This document shows positions 33,860 to 45,060 of a stretch of 64,000 nucleotides of DNA, one piece after another (within the stretch, counting starts at the first letter, position 1; each line of letters begins with the position of its first letter). The notes beneath the pieces were generated by a model that worked only from the letters and a program-made list of their open reading frames with translations, was not told where the DNA came from and searched no databases. The stretch comes from Acanthosepion pharaonis (Eukaryota > Mollusca > Cephalopoda > Sepiida > Sepiidae), in assembly GCA_903632075.3 (NCBI GenBank), contig CAHIKZ030002086.1:124001-188000 (forward strand), read 5' to 3'. Both the position numbers and the translations under genes were made by a program.

Positions 33860-35524
33860 CAGTGCATTGCAAAATTTTACACCCCTTGAAATCTGGATGT
33901 ATTTTGTTTATTTTGATATGAATAATTAATATTTTAAACTCCAATAATTTGTTTTAATAAGCAGATCCATCACACTTTTATTTAATACACAAAATACATT
34001 TGAAAAATTTAAAACTGATTCTTAAACAAAGATAATTTTGAAAAATGTCTTTGCAAAAGTCTACCCTCCCCCTTTGGAATGTCTTCAGCTAATACTTTGT
34101 GGATGATCCTGTTGCGTCAATTACAGCCTGCAGACGCCTCGGGTAGCCTTCCACGAGCTTGCCCTAGTGGTCTGCTGACAGTTTTTGCCATTCTTCCTGG
34201 CAGAACTTCTCGAGCTGTGTCAGATTGGATGGGGAACGTCGATGCACAGCCAGCTTTAGATCTCGCCATAGATTTTCTATAGGATTGAGGTCTGGAGACT
34301 GGCTGGGCCACTTCAAAACTGTGATTTTCTTGATAGCAAACCAAGCTTTAGTACTTTTTGACACATGCTTGGGGACGTTATCTTGTTGAAACTTGAAATT
34401 GCGACCTAAGCGCAGAGCTCTAGCAGACATCAGCAGGTTTGCCTCCAATATTTCTTGGTACTTGACACTGTCCATAACACCTTGAATGGTTACCGGATCT
34501 CTAGGCCCTGCAGCTGAAAAAAACAGCACCAAAGCATGATCGAGCCACCACCATGCTTTACAGTGGGGACGGTGTAATGAGGTTGGTGAGCAGTGCTTTT
34601 TTGCCGCCAAAAGTAGCGTTTCGTATTTTTTCCAAATAACTCGATTATATCTCATCTGACAACAAAATCTTTCGCCACATGGTCATGGAATCATTGATGT
34701 GACTTTTGGCAAAGTTTAGCCTAGCTTGTTTGTGCATAGGCATCAGAAGGGTCTTTTTTCTAGCTACCCTCCCTTGCAGGCCAGACCGGTGCAATACTCT
34801 GGAAATTGTAGATGGAAACTGAAGCTTTCAAGTCTTCCGGTTTTGTACTAGGGTTGGAGGTTGCCTCCTGGACCAGTTTTGATTTTGCTCTTCTGGTAAG
34901 TTTGCTCGGTCTCCCAGATCTTGGTAGGGTAGCAGTAGTTTTGCGCACTAACCACTTCTTAACTATAGTTTTAACAGTGCTTAGGGGCAATTCTAAAGTT
35001 TTTGCAATCTTTTTATACCCATTATTTTCATTTTACGTTTGAATAATAAGGTTTTTAAGTTCCTGAGACAGAGGCTTGCCCATTTTCTTTCCCGAGATGG
35101 ACATCTTGTCTTTACAGTCAGAGTCCAAAGACCAACATACCAACAAACAATGTGGTGGATGATTTTGTAGGCAGTTAAATCACCTTATATAGCAAAATAA
35201 TAGACTGGTCAAGTTTCTTTTCTATGGTAGAACACACATGTCAATTTTGATTGTTCTGGATTGTATACATTAATGATAAACTACGTGATAACACAGTATA
35301 ATATCTGGGGAGGGGTGTAGACTTTTGAAAAGACATTTTTCTAAGTTATATGATTTTAAGAATCAGTGGGAAATTTTGAAAATGTCATTTTTATATCAAA
35401 GGAAAGTGGGATGGATCTGCTTATTATTTAACAATCATTGAAATTGAAAAAATGTGTTGTTTCTTGTTAAATTATACAAAATATATAAATTTTCAAAGGG
35501 GGTGTGGACTTTTGCAAGCCACTG
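33860..35524 (-). mobile_element. second Tc1-type transposon with IR/DR ends
   Basis: Starts CAGTGCATTGCAAAATTTTACACCCC after a TA and ends (plus strand) GGACTTTTGCAAGCCACTG before TA. Inverted repeats of about 215 bp each hold an inner repeat: left near 34045-34075 (TTGCAAAAGTCTACCCTCCCC), right near 35311-35340. This is again the IR/DR layout but unrelated in sequence to the element at 2539-4120. A decayed transposase lies between them. Confidence 0.9.
34164..35104 (-). pseudogene. Tc1-like transposase, DD34E, broken
   Basis: Minus-strand ATG at 35104 (MSISGKKMGKPLSQELK); TAA after about 22 codons. Resumes as ELPLSTVKTIVKKW (helix-turn-helix) with the GRPSKLT linker (34760-34990), then shifts frame. 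Around the first catalytic Asp (LLSDE, about 34660) two or more indels occur. From 34164-34655 the frame holds QQDNVPKH (second Asp) and NPIENLW (Glu), with 34 residues between them. More decayed than the first copy, since the N-terminal third and the first Asp region are each frameshifted. Confidence 0.9.
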
Positions 35525-35654
35525 TATGTATATATTACAGATTTATATATATTATATATAAATTATATACATATATTATATATATATTTATATATATTAT
35601 ACATATATACATTATATATATATATTTACATATATTATATATAATATATATTAT

Positions 35655-35656
<2 letters not shown>

Positions 35657-35708
<52 letters not shown>

Positions 35709-35709
35709 A
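35657..35709. repeat. compound (CA)n(TA)n microsatellite
   Basis: CA repeats followed directly by TA repeats. Confidence 0.95.
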
Positions 35710-36077
35710 AATAGAATAAATATAATACTGTACGTATTTAATTTTCAAAAAAGCTCAATACAGAGTAGAGCTAAATATTATTTATTTTAGGAAAATAAAA
35801 AAAATAATATATTAAATTTTTTTTCGGTGAGTTTGAACTTAGCGTAGGTCATATTCAAATAGTTAATCATGACAAAGCTCACAAGCCTATTTTTATTCTG
35901 TTTTTTTCTCGAAAAAAGAGGACGTATTCTGCTTTTGAAATTAAATTAATCGTTCCTTCGCCAGTAGTTTAACATCATCCGAGGAGACAAATTTGTAGTG
36001 TTATGACATAATTGTAATTGTATAACGATTTTAACATGTTTTTGTTTTAATATCCTAAAATAAATAATAATAATGAT

Positions 36078-36083
<6 letters not shown>

Positions 36084-36125
<42 letters not shown>
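36084..36125. repeat. (TA)n microsatellite
   Basis: About 21 TA units. Confidence 0.95.
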
Positions 36126-36132
<7 letters not shown>

Positions 36133-36844
36133 CATATATATTAATATTTATCAGAATTGGCTCCACATGAAAGATTATTATCTGCATAACAACATTTCCG
36201 CCGAGAAAAACATGATTTTAAAAACCATGAAAAATTCATTAAAATTGAAAAATAGACAGAAAAGTTAACCTTAGAAAAATATTAGAGGAACATGAAGACA
36301 AATGGATTTTGCGCCTCAAAATACTTTGTCCAGAGGGTCAAAATTAAACAAACATAGAATTAATATATAATCCCATAAATCAAGCCTTATCCACATTTAT
36401 CACCCATACAAGACAGACAAGCTTGCAGAGATGTTGAAGTCTCACCTCACACATATATACTCTCACTCACACAAATATATACACATACACACATCACACG
36501 CACACTCAAAACACTAAAAGATAACTTGCTTAACACACATATCCCATTCGCAAGCAACCAATAAAACTGTCAGCATGACCAAAGAGGAAAATCTGAGAAC
36601 TTGAAAAAGGCCTTGAATACAAGGACTGACCAAAATTAAAGATAAAAAACAAAAGAAAACAACAGATAAAGTTCACTTTCTTCAGAAATAATCATTCACC
36701 CCTGCAGTTCACTGCTACTGACAAGCAGGGATTTTTTCTCCTGATGAAACTAGTCGAAGCCTAGCCTAATTGAAATAATAAAAAAAATATTAATATACAA
36801 TCCAGTGTTTCTGAAAATTTTAATTTGTTAATAATTTTATTGTT

Positions 36845-37050
36845 CAAAACATATATATATATATTATACATATGTATATTTAATATGTATATACATATAT
36901 GTATATATATGTTTTTTATATATATATGTATATTTTATGTGTATATTATATATATATGTAATATATATTATATATATAATATATCTATTTATATTACATA
37001 TATTATATATAAAAATATATCTTATATATATATTACATATAATAGGTATT
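36845..37050. repeat. AT-rich low-complexity tract
   Basis: TATATG/TATATT repeats that create a spurious Tyr/Ile frame. Confidence 0.85.
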
Positions 37051-37124
37051 AATATGGATAAATCAAATAACTAGCTATTAGCAACCGTGCGTCAGCGTGC
37101 ATACGCAGGCAAGTGAATAAATAT

Positions 37125-38570
37125 TTATTCAATTGAATATAAGGTGTAAACAAAACAGTGCTCAATGTGGCTAGACAGAGCTAAGAAGTATATACTAATA
37201 AATCTACATATACCTGCGCTCGAAGTGCAACTTAAAGTTTCGTTTTTCAACCAACTCATCAGGCACGACTTATTACTTTTGATTTTTTTTAATAAAAAAT
37301 GTATGCTTTTTTTATCATTGATATTTTGGTATAGCACATTTTCCGAATGACAAATACCTCCAACTGGGCACTTAGTTCCGGTTCTACAGTTATAAGGAAG
37401 CTTGTTTTCTGGTGTGTTGTTGTCATAAAATGTTTTTAATAATAAGTTGTTCTGTGAGTTAATAATATTGTGTATGCTGTCAGTGCAGGAATAACTGATT
37501 TTTTGAGTTTTCTACTGAAATTTTTTTGTAGATGGTTATTATGATTAAAATGTTTGTCGATTAAATTTACTAAATATCTGCCAATATTTATATTAGATAG
37601 TTTACAGAAAGGTAGGTTGAACCATATTGTCTTTCTTTTTGTATTTTTGGTTTTATTAGTTCTAATGTTTTTAAAAATTCCCTGGTAAACAAATTTTTGT
37701 TTAAAATTACTTGTATTGAGAGCTTCGTTATAAGTTATTTATTCTCATTGAAGATTTTTTTTGTTAAATGATAATCTATTAATTATAGTGTTTACAATGT
37801 TAGGGATTTGACTAATTATTGAGTTAGGGTGATTGTAGTTGACATTAATATAAATAGGAGTTACATTTTCTTTAGGAAATGATTTAAATGTGTCGTTAGA
37901 GAAGTTGAAAGTGATATCTAAAAAAATAACTACTTTAAGGTTAGATGAGATTTCAGTTTTAAAACCCAGAAATTGGAAAGATACTTTTTTTTTCTGTATT
38001 CTAGAAGATAGAGGACCATTACTATCTGGGATGAAAATAAGTCCATCATCTCTATAAACACTCACTTGTTTAGGATCAATAATCCTACTAAGAATATCTA
38101 ATATATAGATACCTACTAAATCAGCAATTTGAGTCGATACATATGTGCCCATAGGAACATCAAAGTTATCATTAAGACTTTTAACCCAAGTAGAATTGTT
38201 ATATATTAGTAAAGATTGTCTAGACGCTAAGATAACTTCAAATTCATCATCAGTAATATTAATACAGTTTTTAGCAAAATTTAAACTATTTAGAAATGGA
38301 GGGGTAGAAATCTATAATGTTAAACTGGATAAATGTAGCCTTATTTTTATTTTTAATATTCTGGAACCATTTTATAGTATCCGAAGAATCTTTCCAAAAA
38401 TTATTATAATAGGTTTCTTGTATAGTTTGCATTATTCTTTTAAGTATATTTTTTAAAATTAAGCCTAATTCAGTTTTGGAAGGATTGTAGGTTATAGCCG
38501 AAATAAGGTTTGTGGTATTTAAACAGTAATTATACATTTTTTTTCTGTCTATAACATCAAATTTATAAGC
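37125..38570 (-). pseudogene. Penelope-like element, RT and C-terminal domain, broken
   Basis: Minus-strand pieces in order. 38286-38537: FIQFNIIDFYPSIS, carrying the first catalytic Asp. After a frameshift near 38290, NITDDEFEVILASRQSLLIYN and VPMGTYVSTQIADLVGIYIL. Then the box VYRDDGLIF (38050), which holds the Asp pair, and FLDITFNF with NHPNSIISQIPNIVNTIINRLS (to 37745). Further frames to about 37125 contain IWFNLPF and CPVGGICHSENVLYQNI, the Cys-containing lead-in to the GIY-YIG-like C-terminal domain. Motif YRDDGL sets this family apart from the YIDD element at 31984-33059. Confidence 0.8.
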
Positions 38571-38930
38571 AAATTTAGCAGAATCTGATAATTGAAGAAA
38601 TAGTGATATTGTTGTTGTCTTTTTTATGAGTGATTTTATTGAGGAGGAGTTTGTGATAGTTCAAGGGTTCAATTGTGTAAATATTTCTAGATTTGTTGGC
38701 TTTAATCCACATCTTGAAATTTTTGACGTTTTTAATATCTTTTTTTAATTTATATTGGAATTAGTTAGATGGCTCTCAACAGGTAATTTTATTAATTAAG
38801 TTAAAGATACAGATCTAGAAGTTTATTATCATTATTATTTATTAACATATATATAATATATACATATATATAATAAATACATATATATACAATATATACA
38901 TATATATAATATATATAAATATATTATATA
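38571..38930. other. AT-rich stretch without recognised gene
   Basis: Probably upstream sequence of the Penelope-like element (to about 38760), then a TATA-rich low-complexity block (38840-38930). Confidence 0.4.
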
Positions 38931-39009
38931 TACACTGCGTGCCAAATTATTATCGAGATAACTTTTTTCTAATATTTCAAAAACCGTCCAATCAATTCAC
39001 ACAAAATTT

Positions 39010-39567
39010 TCAGACAATGTTGGCAACACTGACCTGCGCAATCACTGCTTCCCAAAACTCAGCGTTGCTCCTGAATTGTCGTCCGTTGGCGTACAGTCTT
39101 CGCTTCATGATGCTCCAAAGGTTTTCGATTGGGTTCAAGTACGGAGAATTTGCTGGCCACTTCATTTTTCGAGGTCCATCGAAGCCTAACTGTTTCAAAT
39201 ATTCAGTAGTCTTGTGAGCAGCATGTGAGGGAACATTATCTTGCATAAAAACAATGGCCCTTCTGAAGGCAACTCTTTGCTTTTTCATCCACGGTTCAAG
39301 ATGCTCCTTCATAAAAGCTATGTATGCATCAGCAGTCATTTCGACGCCATCTGGTACTCTCTATGGGCCCACTAATGTTTTTCCAATAATACCACCCCAG
39401 ATTATTATGCCTCCACCGCCTTGTTGGCGTCTCAAACGCTGATGGCGATTCTGTCCGTTCATTACCCAGCCTTTGCACCATCTATCTGGCCCATCAAGTG
39501 TTGCTCGAGTTTCGTCTGTGAACAAAACTTTAGAGAAGTCAATCTTCATATTGTCCTCGGCCCACAT
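39010..39567 (-). pseudogene. DD37E transposase, C-terminal two-thirds, one stop
   Basis: Catalytic residues: first Asp in VLFTDETRATLDGPDRW, second in FMQDNVPSHA, Glu in NPIENLW, with 37 residues between the last two (DD37E, a group distinct from the DD34E Tc1 elements elsewhere in this window). Reading is continuous from 39567 to 39010 except for one TAG at 39361-39363. GGGGIIIWGGI marks the usual Gly-rich turn after the first Asp. The DNA-binding N-terminus is missing. Confidence 0.9.
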
Positions 39568-39606
39568 TCAAAATCGATTGAAATGGGCCGAGGACAATAT
39601 GAAGAT
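39542..39606. repeat. foldback: 23-bp perfect inverted repeat at transposon break
   Basis: 39542-39564 (ATCTTCATATTGTCCTCGGC...) and its exact reverse complement 39584-39606 are separated by 19 bases containing ATCGAT. The left arm is transposase coding sequence (WAEDNMK region), so the right arm is an inverted copy of it made when the element broke. Confidence 0.92.
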
Positions 39607-40013
39607 AATAGTTACTGATTAAAGGCTCTAGTGTTTCAACTTTTCAAAGTGCTATCGTGCAGTGAATATAATACGCTAGACCAAAATGCATAGACCACAG
39701 TTTATTTTGACAGTGAAAAATACATAGGTGGCTAATGAAAACTAGTTCAACATGGTAAATAAAGACAGGCTTAATGAAGACAAGGCCTAGTATATTTACC
39801 ACATGAAAATGATATCAAAAATCATTGCCGTCAGTACCCGAGAATATGGCCAATATGAAACACATGGAAATAGCAAAAAAGAATAAACAGTTGTTCTTCA
39901 TAATGTTCAAATAAATTATTATTTTATTTTTAAATGATGAAACTATCAACAAAATAACGAATATCTTCACTAGAGTGCCGTAGGATTTATATAAGCAGGT
40001 GTTTTTTTTTTTT

Positions 40014-40055
<42 letters not shown>

Positions 40056-41130
40056 TGTGTGTGAAGAAAGGATAATAAATAACGTCAAAAATTATCCCCC
40101 GAAATTATCCCCAAAGTTTATTTTATTTCGGATGGGACCCAAGATAAAAAGAGAATAGGGAAAAGATAAACATGTAGACTTTTACTTCCTAAAACAATTC
40201 GCCACGTCGCTGTTGTTGACTAGGGAAATATCTTGATTGTTATTTATTGTTTCTTTTACTTTGATAAATATTTCCTCAACATTTTCAGTGCGTAGTTTCA
40301 ACATCCAGCCAGGTCATGTGACAATCGACATTTCTTGTTTTATGGGAGCTCTTATGCTCTTCAGTAAACATGCTGAAATCCCTGAATTCCAGGTTTCTGA
40401 ACAAATGTATCGACATAATTGTTACTCAACATGAATTTGCTCATTCTTTTGATCTTCCACATCCCAGCTAATAAATCATCAAAAAATATTCGTGACGTTA
40501 GTCTTGTTCTTTGGCATAAGAATTTTGTCTGTTGGGTAGAAAATTTCAGATGAATGAACCTAAGCTCATCTTCCGTAGATAATTTGTACCACAATACAAT
40601 TTGCACAATAATCCGATTCGTGAGGCGCTTTTCAGGAGGTGGTTATAGCGTTTACAAGTGATAAGTCAGGATTATATTCCTCTCGACAATATGGATGCAC
40701 AAATAAGATAATTACTTTTTCCTCATGTTGCAATTAATGTTGTAAATTAATACTCTAAGGAAGAAAGGTAGGAAAATTAGTTACAGTGAATATTTGATAA
40801 TTATGTTACGTTAAAAAGAGTTTTCGACATAGTTATCTGCATTTGTTCGTTAAATTAAAAAAATAAAACAAGAATGTAAATTAATTTTTAACTACTTGCA
40901 CCTGTAGAAATTCCATTGAATTTTATAACACAGATTTTTAGATTAAATTATGAACGTAAATACCATTTACACGCTGTCAAAATTGAAATCAGGAATAAAT
41001 AACTTATGCATCCTTCTTTGCAATTTTAATTACTCATGTGAAAATACTTTTGACAGGGAGTACTTAAACACCACGTGGAGCAGAGGGAGTTTGAAAGATA
41101 GATTTACTACTTAACCAAAATATTTACAAC
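39607..41130. other. stretch without recognised gene
   Basis: Includes a T-homopolymer plus (TG)n at 40001-40063. A minus-strand frame at 40361-40606 looks protein-like but I recognise no motif. Confidence 0.45.
40001..40063. repeat. T-run and (TG)n microsatellite
   Basis: About 18 T followed by about 20 GT units with one interruption. Confidence 0.95.
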
Positions 41131-41139
41131 AACAACATA

Positions 41140-41192
41140 AATATATCCGATACGTTCTGACCAACTGAGCTACAAAGCCTGACTTCAAAATA
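41140..41192 (-). repeat. tRNA-like A-box fragment
   Basis: On the minus strand GCTTTGTAGCTCAGTTGGTCAG matches the start of a tRNA with a perfect A box. No T-arm/B box follows, so this is a tRNA pseudogene or SINE 5' fragment. It sits directly beside the pogo-like MITE. Confidence 0.4.
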
Positions 41193-41207
41193 TCCATTTT
41201 CGATATA

Positions 41208-41393
41208 CTGTGTAACCCGGATATAAGAGACCCGGATATAAGGGAAACCCGGATATAAGAGAAACCCGGATATAAGAGAGATTTTCTCTGGTCCCAAATT
41301 AGAGCCTGTGTTACCTAAACAAAATAGACCAAACCCGGATATAAGAGACTTCTTCTCCGGTCCCGACAACTCTCTTATATCCGGGTTACACTG
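41208..41393. mobile_element. pogo/Tigger-like MITE built of CCCGGATATAAGAGA repeats
   Basis: About 186 bp. Ends are inverted: left TGTGTAACCCGGATATAAGAGA, right CTCTTATATCCGGGTTACACTG, next to TA on the left. Four near-identical 17-bp units (AACCCGGATATAAGAGA-like) stand in tandem at the left end, one more inside and one inverted at the right. The AACCCGGAT-type terminus resembles pogo/Tigger elements. No coding capacity. Confidence 0.7.
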
Positions 41394-42900
41394 CATATTC
41401 AATGAAAGTACACTCATTTTACTATACAGGTTAATGTTCTACTAAAGTCTGCGGGAAGTGCCAATAAAATTCCAATTAGTCGTGAACATGCATGTACATA
41501 TATTACTTTTTTATAGTCTACTCAAATTTAAGGAAAACATTCCTAACTACAACAATGAATCTTCATTTGTGTCTTTTGGTGCAAAGATCACACTTGGTAG
41601 AGGAACATTAGAATGCCAGGGCAAACTTATCATTACTGTCATGTGTCAATCTTCATCCTGAAACAGAGCAACAGCAATATGACACTAATACTAATTAAAT
41701 TGAATAATAAATAAATCCAAATATCTAACAACAATTTAAAAAAGTCAATTACAATTAAATTTAAATATCGAATCGAATAAAATTTTTAAAAAACAATTCT
41801 TTATAAAAAAAAAAGTTTAACGTCAATTTCGGTTTTAATCAGGACTGGAATTGATAATTGTTTAATTAAACTTTGTTGCGGGAGTATGATATTAGAATGT
41901 TTTGGTCGGAAAACATGAGTCTCCTGGTATATTTATCCCACAACAAAAATGGCGGTTACGGAATGTGAGTCCGGGTAATGTGGAGGTAACAAAATTATAA
42001 GTATGTATTAAAAGATAAATATGTATTAACAAAACAATGGTATACAAATACACTTGAAGATTGTTGCGTGTTACAAAACAAAGAATACGAATGAAGAAAA
42101 CATTTGAAAACTAATGAATTGTTTGTGTGTGCGTAGTTTCGTGTAGGAGAAATTCCTAGAGAAAATGACGTGAAAGATGCGTACGTGACGTGTATGCGTG
42201 CACGTGTGTGTGTGTGCGTGCACGTGTGTGTGTGTGCGTGCACGGGTGTGTGCGTGCGTTCACAAGAGAGAAAGCATTTTCTTCGTTTGACCTACATCTT
42301 ACCGTCCCTGAGAAAAAGGAAAAAGTGATTGACTGAGAATGTTACTACCTATTTATAGGCTTAGGGAGCATCCCCTAGCGGTGTTTTTCTTTTTTAGTAA
42401 AGTAAATTACAACTTTAATTACAACTCCACAACTTTAATTAAAATAAGGGACAAGGTGAATTACTCAACAAAGGTTACAGACATTTAGACAGAGTATATT
42501 TCAAACTTAATTCATACAGAGGGTCGCCTATTCGATATATTGTACGGTTAGGGTTCCCGAGTAACCTTTAAGATCAGACTTTATACAAATAAAAACTCAA
42601 AAACGGCCTGTTTTTAAGGTATATTCGGAAAGGTAAACAAACTAAGTAGATGATATACAATACTACGTAGAAAAGGTAGGCGTAGGTAGTTTTTTTTTTT
42701 TTTTAAAGATTTTATTCGCATTCTGGATCAGGATAATTTGTGTCCGTAAAAAGCGTAAAATCGACGAATGGTTTATTTCTGTTGGGTACTTCAGGAGTCT
42801 GTTTTTTTTTTTCATCCCAAGCAAGACGGGAGTGCCACTGGTTTACAGAGTGTTACATAGAGTGAAGGTGAGAGAAAAACTGTGTATAGGGGGAATGGGG
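41394..42900. other. stretch without recognised gene
   Basis: Contains a (TG)n-rich block with three GTGCACG-centred repeats (42190-42262). A plus-strand frame at 41458-41661 is unassigned. Confidence 0.45.
42190..42262. repeat. (TG)n with GTGCACG interruptions
   Basis: Repeat of about 24 bp (TGTGTGTGTGCGTGCACG) in two to three copies. Confidence 0.9.
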
Positions 42901-42904
42901 AAAA

Positions 42905-44130
42905 GATAAAAGATGAATGGCGTTCAAAACATCAGAAATGGTGATTGACATTGCATTTAAATGTAGATTGTAGTTATCAGGGAAGCAAGTAAGCGGAAGG
43001 GAGTTTCACAGGCGGGAAGTGCGGGGAAAAATCTGTTTTCAGTAGAAGTAGCGGTTACATTTAACTATTTCAACAGTAAAAGGATGGGACTTAGATGCCA
43101 GTCTAGTAGCACGTTTAAATTTATGTAGTCGGGGCATCAAGGAAAAAAGCTCGACAGGGCATTGGCCATGAAAATATTTGTAGAAAAGACAGAGGGAGGC
43201 CATATTATGTCTGTGAGAAAGTGACTGAAGTCGAGATGCCAAATCAGGATTGTAGATCCTTTGTATCATTTTGAGAACCTCGAGATGAACAGCTGGAGCA
43301 TCAGACCAGATATGGCAACAGTACTCAATGCATAGACGAATGGTAAATTTGTAGATATGTAGGATGAACTCTGACGAGCAAAACCTTCTGGCACGACACG
43401 GTGAACCAACTTTCCTTGCAAGAAGATGCAGCTATTAATTCAATGTAGTTGTTACACTTCATTCGAAAGCGTAATGCCAAGAAGGCACAGAGAGACACTC
43501 AACCAATGCTAATGGAGGAAAGGAATTATCTCTGTGGTAGCTACATGAGAGCAGCTTCGTTTTGGAGGCATTAAAATTTACAAGCCATTTCCTACCCCAG
43601 TTAACCACTTGATTGAAGGTCCTTTTTGAGAGCAGCGGCCAGGTTGACTTGTCATCGCTGCAGGGTTTACTGTTGAGACAACAAAAATGGTAATGTCAAC
43701 TGCATAGATGCCTAATTTGGAGCTGATGACATCAGGAAGATCATTGATGAAGATCAGAAACAGTGTAGTGCCCAGGATAGAACATTGGGGGCTTCCGCAT
43801 TCATAAGGAAGGATCTGAAAGCGTGCCCATTGAGAACCACCTTCATTTCTCGATTTGAAAGGAATGATTAGATTAAATCAAGCAGTCGTCCTGTAATACC
43901 GTAGCCCTGAAGCTTACGCAGAAAACCAGCGTCCCAAACTCTGTCGAACGGCTTCGAGATATCTAGAGACACATCTCGAGCTTCGCCGTTCTTATGATAT
44001 ATATATTCAGTTATGGCCGTAAGCACATCAGCGGTAGAACGGGTAAAGCGGAATCCATATTGTTTATCGGTCTTTAGAGGTAAGATGCTTAAGCACTTCA
44101 GCATTGATTAAAGCTTCGTTTGCGATAGAA
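42905..44130 (-). pseudogene. CR1/Jockey-like LINE reverse transcriptase, 3' part
   Basis: Minus-strand RT of a CR1/Jockey-type LINE. DKQYGFRFTRSTADVLTAITE and SLDISKPFDRVWDAG (43868-44104), the latter holding the first catalytic Asp; then a frame change, GSVLG/LFLIFINDLPDV (about 43720-43780) and the catalytic box, which reads IYAVDIT where the family has YADDTT, so one of the two Asp is Val. The thumb and C-terminal end follow: IYKFTIRLCIEYCCHIW (about 43330), SLSHRHNMASLCLFYKYFHGQCP (43039-43269) and FPRTSRLWNSLP (about 42990). 5' portion absent (typical 5' truncation of LINE copies). Confidence 0.88.
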
Positions 44131-44641
44131 ATTAATAGTAAATCAATCCCTGAGTAAATAGACGAGTTATGGGTTTCTGATATCCCCATAAAACCCGACT
44201 TTATATGAAGAAATCCTTTGCGTCAAAACAGTACACAAACAATGTACATCGTATACAATAAGTACCACCAGGGACGTTCTAAAAAAAAAAATGAAAAACG
44301 CATTTCTTTGAACCTAAATTTCCATTCGATTTGAAACATAATGGCCTAAACCTAATCTAATCCGAATTAAAAGAAAAAATAATTTCGGTATATAAATAAA
44401 CTTTTTAGGCATTTTTAAAACATTGCTATGTTTTTCGTCACTCATTGACTCATTGAGCCGCCACTGTATACGAAACATACAAACAAAATTAAATATTTGA
44501 CGTGTGAAGTGAAAAACGCTAAGGTTATGTACTGTACTTTCTTCCTTTAAAAGGATACTAAAAGACCTGTTCGTAATTATGAGATGATCATATTAAAAAT
44601 AAGTAGACAAAACTTGTCTAAATTATTTAATGGGAAATGTC

Positions 44642-44645
<4 letters not shown>

Positions 44646-44679
<34 letters not shown>

Positions 44680-44699
44680 GAGAGAGAGAGAGAGAGAGA
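44646..44699. repeat. compound (TA)n(GA)n microsatellite
   Basis: TA repeats then GA repeats; this is the reverse-complement order of the (CT)n(TA)n tracts elsewhere in the window. Confidence 0.95.
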
Positions 44700-44788
44700 A
44701 TAAAACAAAGGAGAGATCTATATAGAAAGAAAGAAAAGGGTACATACAACTTTATGTCGGTGAATGATAATCACATATAATTCAGTGC

Positions 44789-44792
<4 letters not shown>

Positions 44793-44841
<49 letters not shown>
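44793..44841. repeat. (TA)n microsatellite
   Basis: About 24 TA units. Confidence 0.95.
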
Positions 44842-44844
<3 letters not shown>

Positions 44845-44952
44845 GCACACAGACAACAAGCAAGATTATTTGCATAAATTATTAGAATCATAAACTTATG
44901 ATTTAAACAAATAATTTTGCTAGTCTGAAAACAAGCGCACACACGCTTACAT

Positions 44953-44973
44953 CTATCTATCTATCTATCTATC

Positions 44974-45057
<84 letters not shown>
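44953..45057. repeat. compound (CTAT)n(AT)n(GT)n microsatellite
   Basis: Six CTAT units, then AT repeats, then about 28 GT units. Confidence 0.95.
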
Positions 45058-45059
<2 letters not shown>

Positions 45060-45060
45060 A

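Larger units (their letters stand above)
35525..36780. other. AT-rich stretch with microsatellites, no recognised gene
   Basis: Contains TATA-rich sequence (35525-35656), (CA)n(TA)n at 35657-35709, (TA)n at 36084-36125, CA-rich text near 36440-36500 and no recognised coding motif. A CTGATGAAACTAGTCGAAG string at about 36743 was considered and rejected as a hammerhead. Confidence 0.5.
38933..39606 (-). mobile_element. truncated DD37E Tc1/mariner-superfamily transposon
   Basis: The left end CACTGCGTGCCAAATTATTATCG follows a TA, the 3' inverted repeat of a Tc1/mariner-type element. The transposase is read inward on the minus strand but the other end is replaced by a foldback at 39542-39606, so the N-terminal part and the second inverted repeat are gone. 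Confidence 0.8.
44131..45060. other. non-coding, microsatellite-rich
   Basis: No gene. Holds three microsatellites listed separately. Confidence 0.6.

Noticed and set aside
36735..36765. Second hammerhead (CTGATGAAACTAGTCGAAG)
   Set aside because: Has CTGATGA but stem II would have to form within a six-base palindrome and GAAA is not in place; orientation is also opposite to the nearby Penelope-like element.
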